A stretch of DNA of 64,000 nucleotides, taken from assembly GCA_965199185.1 (NCBI GenBank), contig CBDAQW010000013.1, positions 208,936 to 272,935 of the forward strand, written 5' to 3'. Below, piece by piece: positions 18,072 through 27,131 of the stretch. The position numbers and the translations under genes were made by a program. How positions within the stretch are numbered: position 1 is the stretch's first letter; the number at the start of each line of letters is the position of its first letter. This DNA comes from Endozoicomonas sp965199185. GTDB lineage: Bacteria > Pseudomonadota > Gammaproteobacteria > Pseudomonadales > Endozoicomonadaceae. A model generated the notes under the pieces. The model did no database searches and was not told the origin of the DNA. It was given only the letters and a program-made list of their open reading frames with translations.

Positions 18072-18862
18072 AAATCGCCTCAAAAATATAAAACAAAAAG
18101 AAATAATAAGTTTTATTTCAATAAAAAATAGGCCTATGTATTATACGTGGTTTCGAGAATTTCGGGACAGGCAAAATGTTAGAACAACTATTCAAACTTA
18201 AGGAACACAATACCAATATAAAAACGGAAGTGCTGGCAGGAATCACCACATTCTTGACCATGGCTTATATCATTTTTGTTAATCCGGGTATGTTGGCAAC
18301 CACTGGTATGGATCAGGGTGCTGTCTTTGTCGCTACCTGCCTGGCCGCTGCCGTGGGTTGCCTGATTATGGGGCTTTTCGCTAACTTCCCGATTGCTCTG
18401 GCTCCAGGCATGGGTCTGAATGCTTTCTTTGCTTTTACCGTGGTTGGTCAGATGGGTTATAGCTGGCAGGTAGCACTGGGGGCAGTTTTCTTGTCTGGTG
18501 TTTGTTTCTTCCTGTTGAGCATCTTTAAAATCCGTGAGTGGATTATCAATAGTATCCCCCATTCTTTACGAGGTGGCATTGCTGCCGGTATTGGTTTGTT
18601 TCTTGGGTTTATTGCTATGCAAAACGCCGGAATCATTGTCGACAATCCTGCCACCCTCGTCACTCTTGGTGATATGTCTTCCTGGGGAGCCATTATGACG
18701 GCGCTGGGTTTTGTGTTGATTGTTGCTCTCTATTACCGTCAGGTGACGGGTTCTGTGATGATCGGGATTCTTACCATCACGGTGATTAGTATTATTGCCG
18801 GTAAGGTTGAGATGATCGGCCTGGTGTCCATGCCTCCGAGCATAGCGCCTACCTTTATGCAG

Positions 18863-18872
18863 CTGGATATTG
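18863..18872 (+). repeat. Target site duplication, left copy
   Basis: CTGGATATTG immediately precedes the left inverted repeat and recurs exactly at 20111-20120 directly after the right one. A 10-base duplication is within the range known for the ISAs1 family. Confidence 0.95.
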
Positions 18873-20110
18873 CAGGGCAATCTCATTTGGCACTAACATA
18901 CTTTGCCCTGTGACATTAAAACAACTCAAAAGGTATGGCATTCTCCACCCTAAGACTAAGGATGCCATATATGACCCTCTTGGATGCATTTTCCGAACTG
19001 ACTGAAATTCGTGCTGATAATCATCGTTATCCTCTGCCAAACCTTGTTTTCATAGCTGTTTGCATGATCACTTGTGGCGCTGAAGACTGGAAGATGGTCT
19101 CAGAACTTGCCAAGAAAAAGAAATCCTGGCTAAAGCTTCATATCCCTCTTCCTCATGGCGTCCCATCTCATCACACATTTATTCGAGTTTTTGAACGACT
19201 TGATCCAGATGAGTTTCGCCAATGTTTTATAACCTGGGTTAAACAAATTGCTGAGCGTACTCATGGTGAAGTCATCGCTATTGATGGAAAAACACTGCGT
19301 CGCTCATACGATAAAGGTGATAACAAGGCCGCTATCCATATGGTCAACGCATGGGCCAGCCAGACAGGTATGGTACTTGGGCAACTTAAGACAGCAGCCA
19401 AGTCTAATGAGATAACCGCTATTCCAGCACTTCTCGATATGCTAGAGATCAGCGGGTGCATTGTCAGCACTGACGCTATGGGCTGCCAAAGAGCGATCGC
19501 TGAAAAAATCAGAGATAAAAATGCGCACTACCTGCTGGCTGTAAAAGGAAACCAGCCGCACCTACACGATGATATCAAGCTTTATCTTGATGATCTGGCG
19601 ACAAAGGAAAAGCTATCTGAAAGCGCAAGTTTTCATGAAACGATAGAAAAAGGTCATGGACGAATAGAAATACGTCGCTGTTGGACAAGTACTGATATTC
19701 ATTGGCTTGTCCAGCGTGAAGACTGGAAAGATCTCGCTATGATAGGGGTTGTTGAAGGTGAGCGTCATGAAGGTGATCAGGTGAGTATTGAGCGTCGATA
19801 TTTTATTTCTAGCCTAACCACAGGTGCCAAGCACTTCATGAATTCAGTGCGATCTCATTGGTCGGTGGAGAACAATCTGCACTAGGTACTCGACATTGGC
19901 TTTAGAGAAGACGAGTGTCGTATTAGAAAAGGCTTTGGCCCAGAGAATATGGCGATATTCAGACAAATAGCTCTAAACTTGCTGAAGCAGGAGACTACCT
20001 TAAAGCTTGGCATCAAGAACAAGCGCATCATGGCGGCAGCGGATGACGAATACAGAACACTGCTGCTTCAAGGAATTATTTGAAAGTTAGTGCTAAATGA
20101 GATCGCCCTG
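18873..20110 (+). mobile_element. ISAs1-family insertion sequence (1238 bp)
   Basis: The ends are 25-base inverted repeats with two mismatches: 18873-18897, beginning CAGGGCAATCTCATTTGGCA, and 20086-20110, whose complement begins CAGGGCGATCTCATTTAGCA. Identical 10-base direct repeats flank them, so both boundaries are fixed to the base. The element carries one DDE transposase gene, which has an internal stop codon. It sits in the NCS2 permease gene in the same orientation as that gene. Confidence 0.95.
18971..20083 (+). pseudogene. ISAs1-family transposase with premature amber codon
   Basis: The start is placed at ATG 18971, six bases after AAGGA; earlier in-frame ATGs at 18935 and 18962 lack a ribosome site. 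The reading frame gives the family's AIDGKTLRRSYD, VSTDAMGCQRAIAEKI, LLAVKGNQP and HGRIEIRRCW, which carry the candidate DDE acidic residues. At 19883-19885 TAG interrupts the conserved HWSVENNLH-W-VLDIGFRED motif exactly where family members have Trp (TGG), so a single G to A change explains it. After the stop the same frame continues to 20083 (RIRKGFGPENMAIFRQIALN and beyond, quoted in part), making 371 codons in total, the normal length. The truncated 304-residue product lacks the C-terminal region and is probably inactive. Confidence 0.92.
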
Positions 20111-20120
20111 CTGGATATTG
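20111..20120 (+). repeat. Target site duplication, right copy
   Basis: Second copy of CTGGATATTG, abutting the right inverted repeat. In the ancestral permease gene this sequence occurred once and encodes Leu-Asp-Ile plus the first base of the next codon. Confidence 0.95.
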
Positions 20121-20740
20121 CCGGAGCACTAGAAATCGGTATGATCAGCATTATATTCTCATTCCTCTTTGTCGATCTGTTTGATACCTCTGGTACGCTT
20201 ATTGCTGTTGCTCAGAAAGGCAATTTACTGGATGAAAAAGGCAATGTGCCTCGTCTTGGTCGTGCCCTGATGGCCGATTCGATTGCATCCATGTCTGGTG
20301 CCGCCATGGGTACATCAACGACGACGTCTTATGTTGAATCCGCTTCTGGTATATCAGTTGGTGGTCGTACTGGTCTGACGGCGGTAGTGGTTGCTCTTCT
20401 GTTTATTGCCTGTCTGTTTATCTCACCACTGGCCGGTATGATTCCTCCTTATGCAACCGCGCCTGCGCTGATCTTTGTCGCTATTCTGATGACCCACAGT
20501 CTGACCTTGTGTGACTGGAATGATCTGACCGAGGCTGCGCCAGTGGTCATTGCTGCCATTTCCATGCCCCTGAGTTATTCCATCACCACTGGTATTGCCT
20601 TTGGCTTTATTTCTTATACGGCCATCAAACTTCTTAGTGGTCGTCATAAGGAGCTGAATTCAGCCATGATTATTTTGCCCTTGCTGTTTGTTGCTAAGTT
20701 GGCACTCTTCAGCTGATAAACAGAACTTCACCTGACCTCG

Positions 20741-20770
20741 AAAACGGCTCATAATACGAGCCGTTTTTTT
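20741..20770 (+). terminator. Rho-independent terminator after the permease gene
   Basis: AAAACGGCTC (20741-20750) pairs perfectly with GAGCCGTTTT (20758-20767), loop of 7, then more T residues. It separates the permease gene from trmA. Confidence 0.9.
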
Positions 20771-20786
20771 ATACCTGTCGAAACTT

Positions 20787-21872
20787 ATGTCCTTAGCCGA
20801 AGTCAAACCCGAACGTTACGAAGCGCAACTTGAAGCCAAAGCACAATGGGTGCGTGAGGAGTTTGCCAATTTTGTTACACCTGAGCTGACGTTGTTTCGC
20901 TCTCGCCCGGAACATTATCGGATGCGGGCTGAATTTCGTATCTGGCATGACGACGGTCGCAGCTACTACCGCATGTTTGACCCTGAGACAAAGGCTCCCT
21001 TTGAAGTTACAGCGTTTCCAGCAGGTTCTGAGACGATCAACCGGCTGATGATGCCATTGATGGAAGCCATCACCGGCAATGACATCATCCGCAAGCGTCT
21101 GTTCCAGCTGGAATATCTAACCACACAAGCCAATGAAGCACTGGTCAGCTTGATTTATCATCGTCAGCTGGACGACAGCTGGAAAGCAGAAGCCAGAAAA
21201 TTGCAAGAGCAATTTGGCATCAAAATAATCGGTCGGGCTCGAAAACAAAAGCTCGTACTCGAGCAAGATTTTGTGACCGAGAAGCTGACCGTTAACAACC
21301 AGGTATTTCGCTACACCCAGTACGAAAACAGTTTTACTCAGCCCAATGCCGGTATTAATGAAAAAATGCTGAGCTGGGCAAGCGATGTCAGTAAAGATAC
21401 CGAGGGTGATCTGCTCGAACTTTATTGTGGTAATGGAAACTTTACCTGTGTTTTGGCAAAACAATTCCACAAGGTTCTGGCGACGGAGATTTCCAAAGCA
21501 TCAGTCGCATCCGCCCAAGAGAATTTTGAACTAAATGGTATTGATAACGTGCAAATTGCTCGCCTTTCCAGTGAAGAGCTAACTCAGGCTATGAATAAAG
21601 AGCGCCTGTTCCGTCGCCTCAGTGAGATTGATTTGGACAGTTATGACTTCTCTACCGTATTGGTTGACCCTCCTCGTGCAGGTTTGGATAAAGGAACCGA
21701 AAGCCTGGTAAAACGCTTTGACCGTATCATTTATGTTTCCTGTAATCCCGCAACGCTGAAAGAAAACCTGTCAGAGATCTGCAAAACTCATCGTATTGAA
21801 AAGATGGCTTTGTTTGACCAGTTCCCCTATACCCATCATGCAGAAATGGGTGTCTACCTGATTCGCAACTGA
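20787..21872 (+). CDS. trmA: tRNA (uracil-5-)-methyltransferase
   Basis: TrmA makes 5-methyluridine at position 54 of tRNAs with S-adenosylmethionine. The 361 residues are close to the Escherichia coli enzyme in length. The SAM-binding motif ELYCGNGNF is at 211-219, the DPPRAG motif begins at Asp294, the catalytic Cys319 lies in YVSCNPATLKENL, and the base Glu is in HHAEMGVYL near the C-terminus. No iron-sulfur Cys cluster of the RlmD type is present, which supports TrmA. Its start is 17 bases downstream of the terminator, so its promoter probably overlaps the permease 3' end. Confidence 0.95.
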   Translation: MSLAEVKPERYEAQLEAKAQWVREEFANFVTPELTLFRSRPEHYRMRAEFRIWHDDGRSYYRMFDPETKAPFEVTAFPAGSETINRLMMPLMEAITGNDIIRKRLFQLEYLTTQANEALVSLIYHRQLDDSWKAEARKLQEQFGIKIIGRARKQKLVLEQDFVTEKLTVNNQVFRYTQYENSFTQPNAGINEKMLSWASDVSKDTEGDLLELYCGNGNFTCVLAKQFHKVLATEISKASVASAQENFELNGIDNVQIARLSSEELTQAMNKERLFRRLSEIDLDSYDFSTVLVDPPRAGLDKGTESLVKRFDRIIYVSCNPATLKENLSEICKTHRIEKMALFDQFPYTHHAEMGVYLIRN

Positions 21873-22031
21873 TTTTCTACCACCGTTTTCTACAGGTAAT
21901 TTACTATAGCAGGGCATTTTATGGATATGTCCTGCTACCAATAAAACAATAATTAATCAGTGTTGCTTTAACCTGAACGGGCTTTATGGTTTACTCGATC
22001 AAATGCAAAGTTTATCTGATGAGGTCTGGTC

Positions 22032-22697
22032 ATGAGTATCAGGCCATACTTGCGAATGACTACGTTTGTACTCATAGCTGTCTTAACCGGTGTTACTGCC
22101 CTGGTTATTCTATGCAACTATCTGATTCTGAACGCTTCAAAAAGTGCGCTTTATTCCAGCATTGACAATATTCCTTATAACCGGGTTGGTTTACTGCTGG
22201 GCACCAGTAAGTATGCAAAACTTGGTGGGTATAATGACCATTACCGCCTGCGAGTTAAAGCGGCTGTTGATTTATTTGCTGCGGATAAGATCGATTATAT
22301 CCTGATCAGTGGTGACAATAGCACCCGCTATTACGACGAGCCCAGTACGATACGTCGCGATTTGCTCAGCATGGGCATTCCATCAGACCGGATTTATCGA
22401 GACTATGCGGGATTTCGTACGCTGGACTCGGTAATCAGAGCAAACCGGGTGTTTGGTCAACCTGAATTCACCATTATTTCTCAGGCAACACATAACCTCC
22501 GAGCTATCTACATCGCTCATAATAGAAACATTAATGCCATCGCATTTAATGCTGGAAACGGGCAGGATACCGACTGGAATAACCGGGTAAGAGAAATATT
22601 GGCAAGGGTATTAGCTGTCGTAGAAATTCATATGCTCGATACTGAACCGAAATACCTGGGGCCTGTCGTAGATATAGGCGTATCACCACCAACCTGA
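22032..22697 (+). CDS. sanA: SanA/DUF218-family envelope protein
   Basis: SanA is an inner-membrane protein that affects envelope barrier function; loss in Escherichia coli gives vancomycin sensitivity at high temperature. The 221 residues have an N-terminal membrane anchor at about 11-31 and then a DUF218 fold facing the periplasm: LLLGTSKYAKLGGYNDHY, ILISGDNSTRYYDEPSTIR, RDYAGFRTLDSVIRA and TIISQATHNLRAIYIAH. These match the SanA pattern rather than the longer YdcF or ElyC proteins. It converges with the exopolysaccharide ATPase gene, with no space between the two stops. Confidence 0.88.
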   Translation: MSIRPYLRMTTFVLIAVLTGVTALVILCNYLILNASKSALYSSIDNIPYNRVGLLLGTSKYAKLGGYNDHYRLRVKAAVDLFAADKIDYILISGDNSTRYYDEPSTIRRDLLSMGIPSDRIYRDYAGFRTLDSVIRANRVFGQPEFTIISQATHNLRAIYIAHNRNINAIAFNAGNGQDTDWNNRVREILARVLAVVEIHMLDTEPKYLGPVVDIGVSPPT

Positions 22698-23405
22698 TTA
22701 AAGCTCGATATTCAGGAAAGATGATCGTTTGATGTATTTTCTCAGTCTGTCCATGGCATTGGGAAACCATTTATCCAAACGCCTGGTTTCCCGACACATC
22801 TCATCGGCAAGACGAGGATTGTACATATCGTTGTAAACGACACCTGCCAGTGATACGTCATTGTTTGACAGCCGCTCAAAAGCAGTCTGGAATTCCGTCT
22901 GCCGGGTTATCCCCGCCATCACGACCATAATCGCGCCATCAACCATAGCGCAGATGGATTCAGCAGGAATGTTATTCCGGTTGATGGCATTAACCGGTGA
23001 AGTATCAAATACGACAACATCATAGTTTTCCAACCAATGTTCCATCAACTTATTTATATTTGTATTATTTCTGAACATAATGGCATCGGTATCACAGGGT
23101 GCAGGAAGCATGTCCATTTCGGATTCTTCATCATGCATAATACAGGCATCAGCAGAACTCGGGTTAGGTAGCCAGTCTGTGTGTAAGTGGCCTGACATAT
23201 CACCCAGCTCAGGATGCTGTAGATTCACTTCAACCAATAAAGTATGTTTGTTATCGGTTTCACTTCGTCTGCTGAGCGCATAAGCAACGGTGCTGCAACC
23301 TTCTCCTGGGTTCGCACTGGTCACAGCCACCGAACGCATTCCACGCCCGATCGTATTGGAATAGATATTCTCTACTTCCAGATAAGTAACAGGCAGCTTG
23401 ATCAT
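22698..23405 (-). CDS. CpsD/CapB-like polysaccharide ATPase with altered Walker A
   Basis: The 235 residues have the fold signature of the cytoplasmic domain of bacterial tyrosine kinases (CpsD, CapB, Wzc C-terminus), which control polysaccharide co-polymerases. The Walker A region reads TSANPGEGCSTVAYAL, so the usual Lys of GEGKST is Cys37. The Walker A' segment is LLVEVNLQHP where LLIDADLRRP is usual, and Walker B is VVVFDTSPV. There is no membrane part and no tyrosine-rich tail. It may be catalytically weak or a regulatory pseudo-kinase partner of the GumC-like protein at 36174-37673. It starts one base after the export protein gene stops, as the last gene of the leftward block. Confidence 0.75.
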   Translation of the reverse strand: MIKLPVTYLEVENIYSNTIGRGMRSVAVTSANPGEGCSTVAYALSRRSETDNKHTLLVEVNLQHPELGDMSGHLHTDWLPNPSSADACIMHDEESEMDMLPAPCDTDAIMFRNNTNINKLMEHWLENYDVVVFDTSPVNAINRNNIPAESICAMVDGAIMVVMAGITRQTEFQTAFERLSNNDVSLAGVVYNDMYNPRLADEMCRETRRLDKWFPNAMDRLRKYIKRSSFLNIEL

Positions 23406-23406
23406 C

Positions 23407-26280
23407 CTAGAACCCCGTTATAATTGATACCAGTGAAATAACACTCAGAGAATCCTTCACAGCTTCCATAAACATGGCCCAGTAACTCATAGAAGTATCA
23501 GGCACATAGATAGTATCTCCAGCTCTCAATACAGGAAGCTTGGAGGTATCCGGGTCTTTCATAAAGTCCATCAGATCGAAGGTGTAGGCCTGATTTTTAC
23601 AGCAGGACGTATTAACAATGATGATTTTCTCGACGTAAGCCGTTGTTGTTGGACCACCAGCCTCAGCAAGTAGGTCAAGCACCGTCATGTCGTTATTAAA
23701 GTCATATCGGCCACTGGTTGTCACTGCACCTAATATTCGAACAGTGTCTTCTTTCTTTTTTTCTGTCCAGCTGCGCTCAATAGAGGGTATATAAATACTG
23801 TCGCCGGTTCTTACTTTAGGTAAAAGACTTTCGTCGCCGGTTTCAAAGTAATCCACCAGGCTGACATGACTGGTTCTGGGTGCTCCTTCACCACGATGAA
23901 CAATACGAATTTTGGAAAGATCAGCATCTTTGGACGGCCCGTCTGCGGCTGAAATAATATCTAGTAAATCCATTTTGTTATTGAAAGAGTATCGACCAGG
24001 GCTGTTTACTGCCCCCATCATGTAGATAGCTTCTTCCTTAGGCACCTTAACCCATTGAGCTTTGTTATCACTGGGATCTCTGGGTAAATCGGGGAAAATA
24101 ATCGTACTCCCCCCTGTCAGCTTAGGCATTTGTGACCAGCTGCCACCACCCTCAATAAACTTTTCCATATCAAAGATGCGGGTTACCGTCTTCCCATCGG
24201 GTCCTGATGAGATAATTTTAATATGAGCAAGATCGGCTTTTTCAGTAGGGCCTCCTGCATGACCAAGCAAGTCCATAAAGGTGACATTTTCAGACCATTC
24301 ATAGCGATCCGGCCTTTTTATCGCACCGACCATCTGTATCGATTTGTCGGAAGTCAGTGTCAACCAACCCTGGTCTTCATCCGGGTTTTTTTCAGGGAAA
24401 AAGATAGCGTCTCCGGGGAATATGTCGGGCAATACATCTCCACGCCCTTCGGCGTATTCCTGTAAATTGAAAGGAACGGTTTCACCATTTGCACGAAGAA
24501 TTCGTACAGCCCGGGTATCCGCATAACGGTTTGGACCACCGGCATTAGCCAATACATCCAGAAACGTTACATTATTGCCGGTTTCAAAAGAGCCAGGCTT
24601 CTGAACCTGCCCCATGACATAAACAATACGACCACCACCCTGTACTGCCTCAACCTGTTTAGGTATAAAAATCGTAGCGCCTTTAGACAGGAGTTGCAGT
24701 TGTGACTGATCACCTGTATCCAGAAAACTCTTTAGATTGAAGAGTGTTGGTCGTCCATTGTTAATGACTCTGATCTGCTCAACATTACCAAAGCGCGTTA
24801 CGCCCCCCGCTTTCAATAAGGCATCAACCAGTGTGATTTTCTCCTGAAATGGAATACTGGTAGGTTTTACCACTTCACCAAAGACTTTAATGGAATCACG
24901 GTCTTTAATGGGGTCTATTCCGTTCGCATCCAACATACCCTTTTCACCATGAATGCTACCGAGCTCAGGAGAGGAAGGAACAAAGATCACGTCCAGTGAT
25001 TGCAATTTGGGAACCAGCTGGTTGTTACCGGTATCCAGATATTTTTTGAAATCAAACTCTATGATTTTGCCATTCCGCTGTAGCTGCAACTTGTCCATCT
25101 GGGCTCCCGACTCAAGCCCTCCCGCCTCATTGATTGCCATTTGCACATTGCCATTACTAGGCAGGTCGACCTCACCGGGTTTAGTCACATAACCAAGAAC
25201 GGTGATCAGAAGACGCTTTTCTTTGAGATGAACACTTAATTTATCCAGTCCGAGAAACACATCCGATAGTCTGTGATGAATCGTGCGAGCAGCGTTATCA
25301 ATAGATGTACCGGCAATTGTCAGCTGCCCGATTTCAGGCAGAGTAATATTACCTTCACGGTCGATCAGGAAGTCTGTATTAAAACCTTCTTCGCTGGGTA
25401 AGCCAATGGAGAGAATATCACCGGGTTGCAGTTTATAAACCTCAGAGGGTGTCTTTCTGAGATCGGGTAATTTCTGCATTTTATTGTCTTGTGGATGAGC
25501 GTTTTTATCAGGCTTGATTTTTTCAGATAAAGGCGGTTTCACTTGTTTCTTTTCTTTAACTGCAGGAATTTTCACTTTAGCTTCTGCTTTTGGAGGTGTT
25601 GATGCTGGCGAAGTCTGTGCAGGAGTATTTTGCTTTTTAATCACAACTTGCGTTGCTTGTTCACTGCCTTGAAGTGCGAATTCAGGTTTATCGGGTTTTA
25701 CTGATGTTTTAATCTCTGGTGTCATAGACGCCTGTTTACTGATAATCGATGTCTTTTTTTGCATCAAAGTAACTAAAAATATATCGCTTGGTTGCGTCTG
25801 ATAGCTGTCATAATTGCCAGGGTTGATAGCTGTTCGTTTTCCATGTCTTATTAAGATTATGGATGAATCAAAAGCAGTCTCATCATATAATCCGTTATAT
25901 TTATTAATTAGGCTTAAGTCAGAATTCTTTTTCGTCAAATAATTGCCAGGATAATTAATATCCCCGAGAATAGTTATATTAATAAGTTTATTTTTTTTGA
26001 TGTATTCAATCTTGCGAAGATTGTAGTCACCATCTAAATATTGATGAATATCTTGCTTAATTTGAGAAACACTTTTATCGGCAATATTAATTAAACTACT
26101 ATCTGGTAACTCAATATTAAATCTTTCATCAACAACGGATAAGGATTTATTGTTGTAATTAACAATATCTAAAAAGAACGCATCCCCAGAACGCACGACA
26201 TCCCTGGACCAGAGATTCTGTGAAGATAAAATCAATACAGCAAAGATTAACAACTGCTTAATAGGGGGAATCGAGTACAT
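23407..26280 (-). CDS. Wza-type polysaccharide export protein with many SLBB domains
   Basis: This family forms the outer-membrane or periplasmic export channel for capsule or exopolysaccharide. The 957 residues are more than twice the usual Wza length. An N-terminal signal sequence (about residues 1-25) is followed by a degenerate export-like domain, a Pro/Lys/Ser-rich linker (about 185-280), then a canonical domain (YKLQPGDILSIGLPSEEG...) with its SLBB. Five further SLBB units follow, each of the form GxVxxPG...F.D.L..AGG.....A...I.I, ending GDxIYVP (from about residues 460, 550, 640, 740 and 830). There is no Cys lipobox at the signal end, so it may not be a lipoprotein like Wza. The C-terminal 25 residues are hydrophobic. 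It overlaps the upstream lipoprotein gene by 23 bases. Confidence 0.85.
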   Translation of the reverse strand: MYSIPPIKQLLIFAVLILSSQNLWSRDVVRSGDAFFLDIVNYNNKSLSVVDERFNIELPDSSLINIADKSVSQIKQDIHQYLDGDYNLRKIEYIKKNKLINITILGDINYPGNYLTKKNSDLSLINKYNGLYDETAFDSSIILIRHGKRTAINPGNYDSYQTQPSDIFLVTLMQKKTSIISKQASMTPEIKTSVKPDKPEFALQGSEQATQVVIKKQNTPAQTSPASTPPKAEAKVKIPAVKEKKQVKPPLSEKIKPDKNAHPQDNKMQKLPDLRKTPSEVYKLQPGDILSIGLPSEEGFNTDFLIDREGNITLPEIGQLTIAGTSIDNAARTIHHRLSDVFLGLDKLSVHLKEKRLLITVLGYVTKPGEVDLPSNGNVQMAINEAGGLESGAQMDKLQLQRNGKIIEFDFKKYLDTGNNQLVPKLQSLDVIFVPSSPELGSIHGEKGMLDANGIDPIKDRDSIKVFGEVVKPTSIPFQEKITLVDALLKAGGVTRFGNVEQIRVINNGRPTLFNLKSFLDTGDQSQLQLLSKGATIFIPKQVEAVQGGGRIVYVMGQVQKPGSFETGNNVTFLDVLANAGGPNRYADTRAVRILRANGETVPFNLQEYAEGRGDVLPDIFPGDAIFFPEKNPDEDQGWLTLTSDKSIQMVGAIKRPDRYEWSENVTFMDLLGHAGGPTEKADLAHIKIISSGPDGKTVTRIFDMEKFIEGGGSWSQMPKLTGGSTIIFPDLPRDPSDNKAQWVKVPKEEAIYMMGAVNSPGRYSFNNKMDLLDIISAADGPSKDADLSKIRIVHRGEGAPRTSHVSLVDYFETGDESLLPKVRTGDSIYIPSIERSWTEKKKEDTVRILGAVTTSGRYDFNNDMTVLDLLAEAGGPTTTAYVEKIIIVNTSCCKNQAYTFDLMDFMKDPDTSKLPVLRAGDTIYVPDTSMSYWAMFMEAVKDSLSVISLVSIITGF

Positions 26281-26833
26281 CTCTTCCCCCCATTAGACGA
26301 TTCAAAATGTCAGAGTTTTCCCAGTCAGAAAGTTCTCGGTATAAAACAAGGGTTCTGGGATCAGACCGTTTACCCCGGTGTCCGATACGAAATGAATGAA
26401 GGCATTCGGAGATAGTAGAGTCTTCAATATTTCTGCGTGCTTCATTCAGAGCGAGAAAGGCTTTTTTCAAATTCTTCTCGGCATCCAGAAATAAATTGCC
26501 GTCTATTTCTAGCTTTACCAGATCGTGAAGCCGGGTAATATTGAGTATTTGTCCGGGAAGGCACTCCTGAGCACCAACAGCCACCAGTTGATCGGTGCGA
26601 TGCTCCATGAGAACGAGAAGCTCCTGCAAATAATCCCTGGTCAGATATTCAGGAATTTCCTGCCTCTCATCACTGATGCTCAGCACACGCTCAGAAGAAT
26701 CCGGCCATTGGGTACAGGAAGAAATAAGTACAAAAATCAGGCAACGAAATAGCCTGGTGATAATACCACTAAATCTCAGTACTGCTGAATCCGAGGGATT
26801 ATTTGTATCCCAGATACTCGTCGATGTCTTCAT
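26258..26833 (-). CDS. Small lipoprotein of the exopolysaccharide export block
   Basis: A 191-residue protein with a hydrophobic stretch followed by LISSC, a fair lipobox with Cys at position 40 if the ATG at 26833 is used. That leaves an unusually long leader of 39 residues, so a later non-ATG start may be correct. The mature part is mostly helical and charged and matches nothing I recognise. It contains two more Cys residues. The gene overlaps both neighbours: its start lies inside the STAS gene 3' end and its end inside the start of the SLBB export gene, implying translational coupling. A role as partner of the export channel is inferred from context only. Confidence 0.65.
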   Translation of the reverse strand: MKTSTSIWDTNNPSDSAVLRFSGIITRLFRCLIFVLISSCTQWPDSSERVLSISDERQEIPEYLTRDYLQELLVLMEHRTDQLVAVGAQECLPGQILNITRLHDLVKLEIDGNLFLDAEKNLKKAFLALNEARRNIEDSTISECLHSFRIGHRGKRSDPRTLVLYRELSDWENSDILNRLMGGRDVLDSPY

Positions 26834-27131
26834 ATTGCCTGATTGTCTGGTTAATTCTGAGCATTGTCAGTAACTCATCAGGCTTTCCGTTAACACCAAG
26901 CAATCCAAGATTCCTGTTCTCCACCTTGAGTCGCTTATAAAGAAAAACCAGCGCACCAATTCCTGATGAATCAAGTTCATTCACTGAGCTCATATCCACC
27001 AGTACATCTCCGGAGCAATCTTTAATCAGGTGTTCAAAGTGACTTCTTACATCATTGACGGTATCTACATTGAATTTACTGTGCAGTTCAATAATGTCGC
27101 AGGCACTATCCTGGTAGGTTGCGTAATCCAT
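26799..27131 (-). CDS. STAS-domain protein (anti-sigma factor antagonist type)
   Basis: STAS proteins such as SpoIIAA bind partner-switching kinases and are controlled by phosphorylation of a Ser. The start is placed at ATG 27131 (MDYATYQDS...), which has AGAGGTG upstream; the ATG at 27152 lacks a site. The 110-residue protein has the core VLVDMSSVNELDSSGIGALVFLYKRL, quoted here only as key motif DSSGIGAL with the phosphorylatable Ser, as in SpoIIAA-type members. No partner kinase or phosphatase gene is in view. It leads the export block, so it may tie polysaccharide export to a partner-switching signal, as known for some biofilm loci. Confidence 0.85.
   Translation of the reverse strand: MDYATYQDSACDIIELHSKFNVDTVNDVRSHFEHLIKDCSGDVLVDMSSVNELDSSGIGALVFLYKRLKVENRNLGLLGVNGKPDELLTMLRINQTIRQYEDIDEYLGYK

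Larger units (their letters stand above)
18176..20716 (+). pseudogene. NCS2-family purine/nucleobase permease, split by an insertion sequence
   Basis: Proteins of this family (PbuG, AdeP and GhxP type) import adenine, guanine or hypoxanthine by proton symport. The 5' part (18176-18872) encodes about 232 residues starting MLEQLFKLKEHNTNIKTEVL and includes PGMGLNAFFAF. The 3' part (20111-20716) encodes the rest, including FVDLFDTSGTL and a C-terminal helical region. An ISAs1-type element lies between them. Joining 18872 to 20121, which removes the element and one copy of the 10-base target repeat, restores an uninterrupted frame of 430 codons, the usual family length. The insertion therefore looks recent, with no other damage. 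As it stands no full protein can be made; an in-frame GTG inside the element's end could start the 3' part, but half a permease is unlikely to work. Confidence 0.92.

Noticed and set aside
18072..18175. Possible purine riboswitch ahead of the NCS2 permease gene
   Set aside because: The gap after the metG terminator is about 100 bases and AT-rich; I could not find the conserved three-way junction core.
20090..20716. 208-codon frame as an independent permease gene
   Set aside because: It starts at a GTG inside the insertion sequence end and continues the permease 3' half. Exact rejoining with the 5' half shows it is a fragment.
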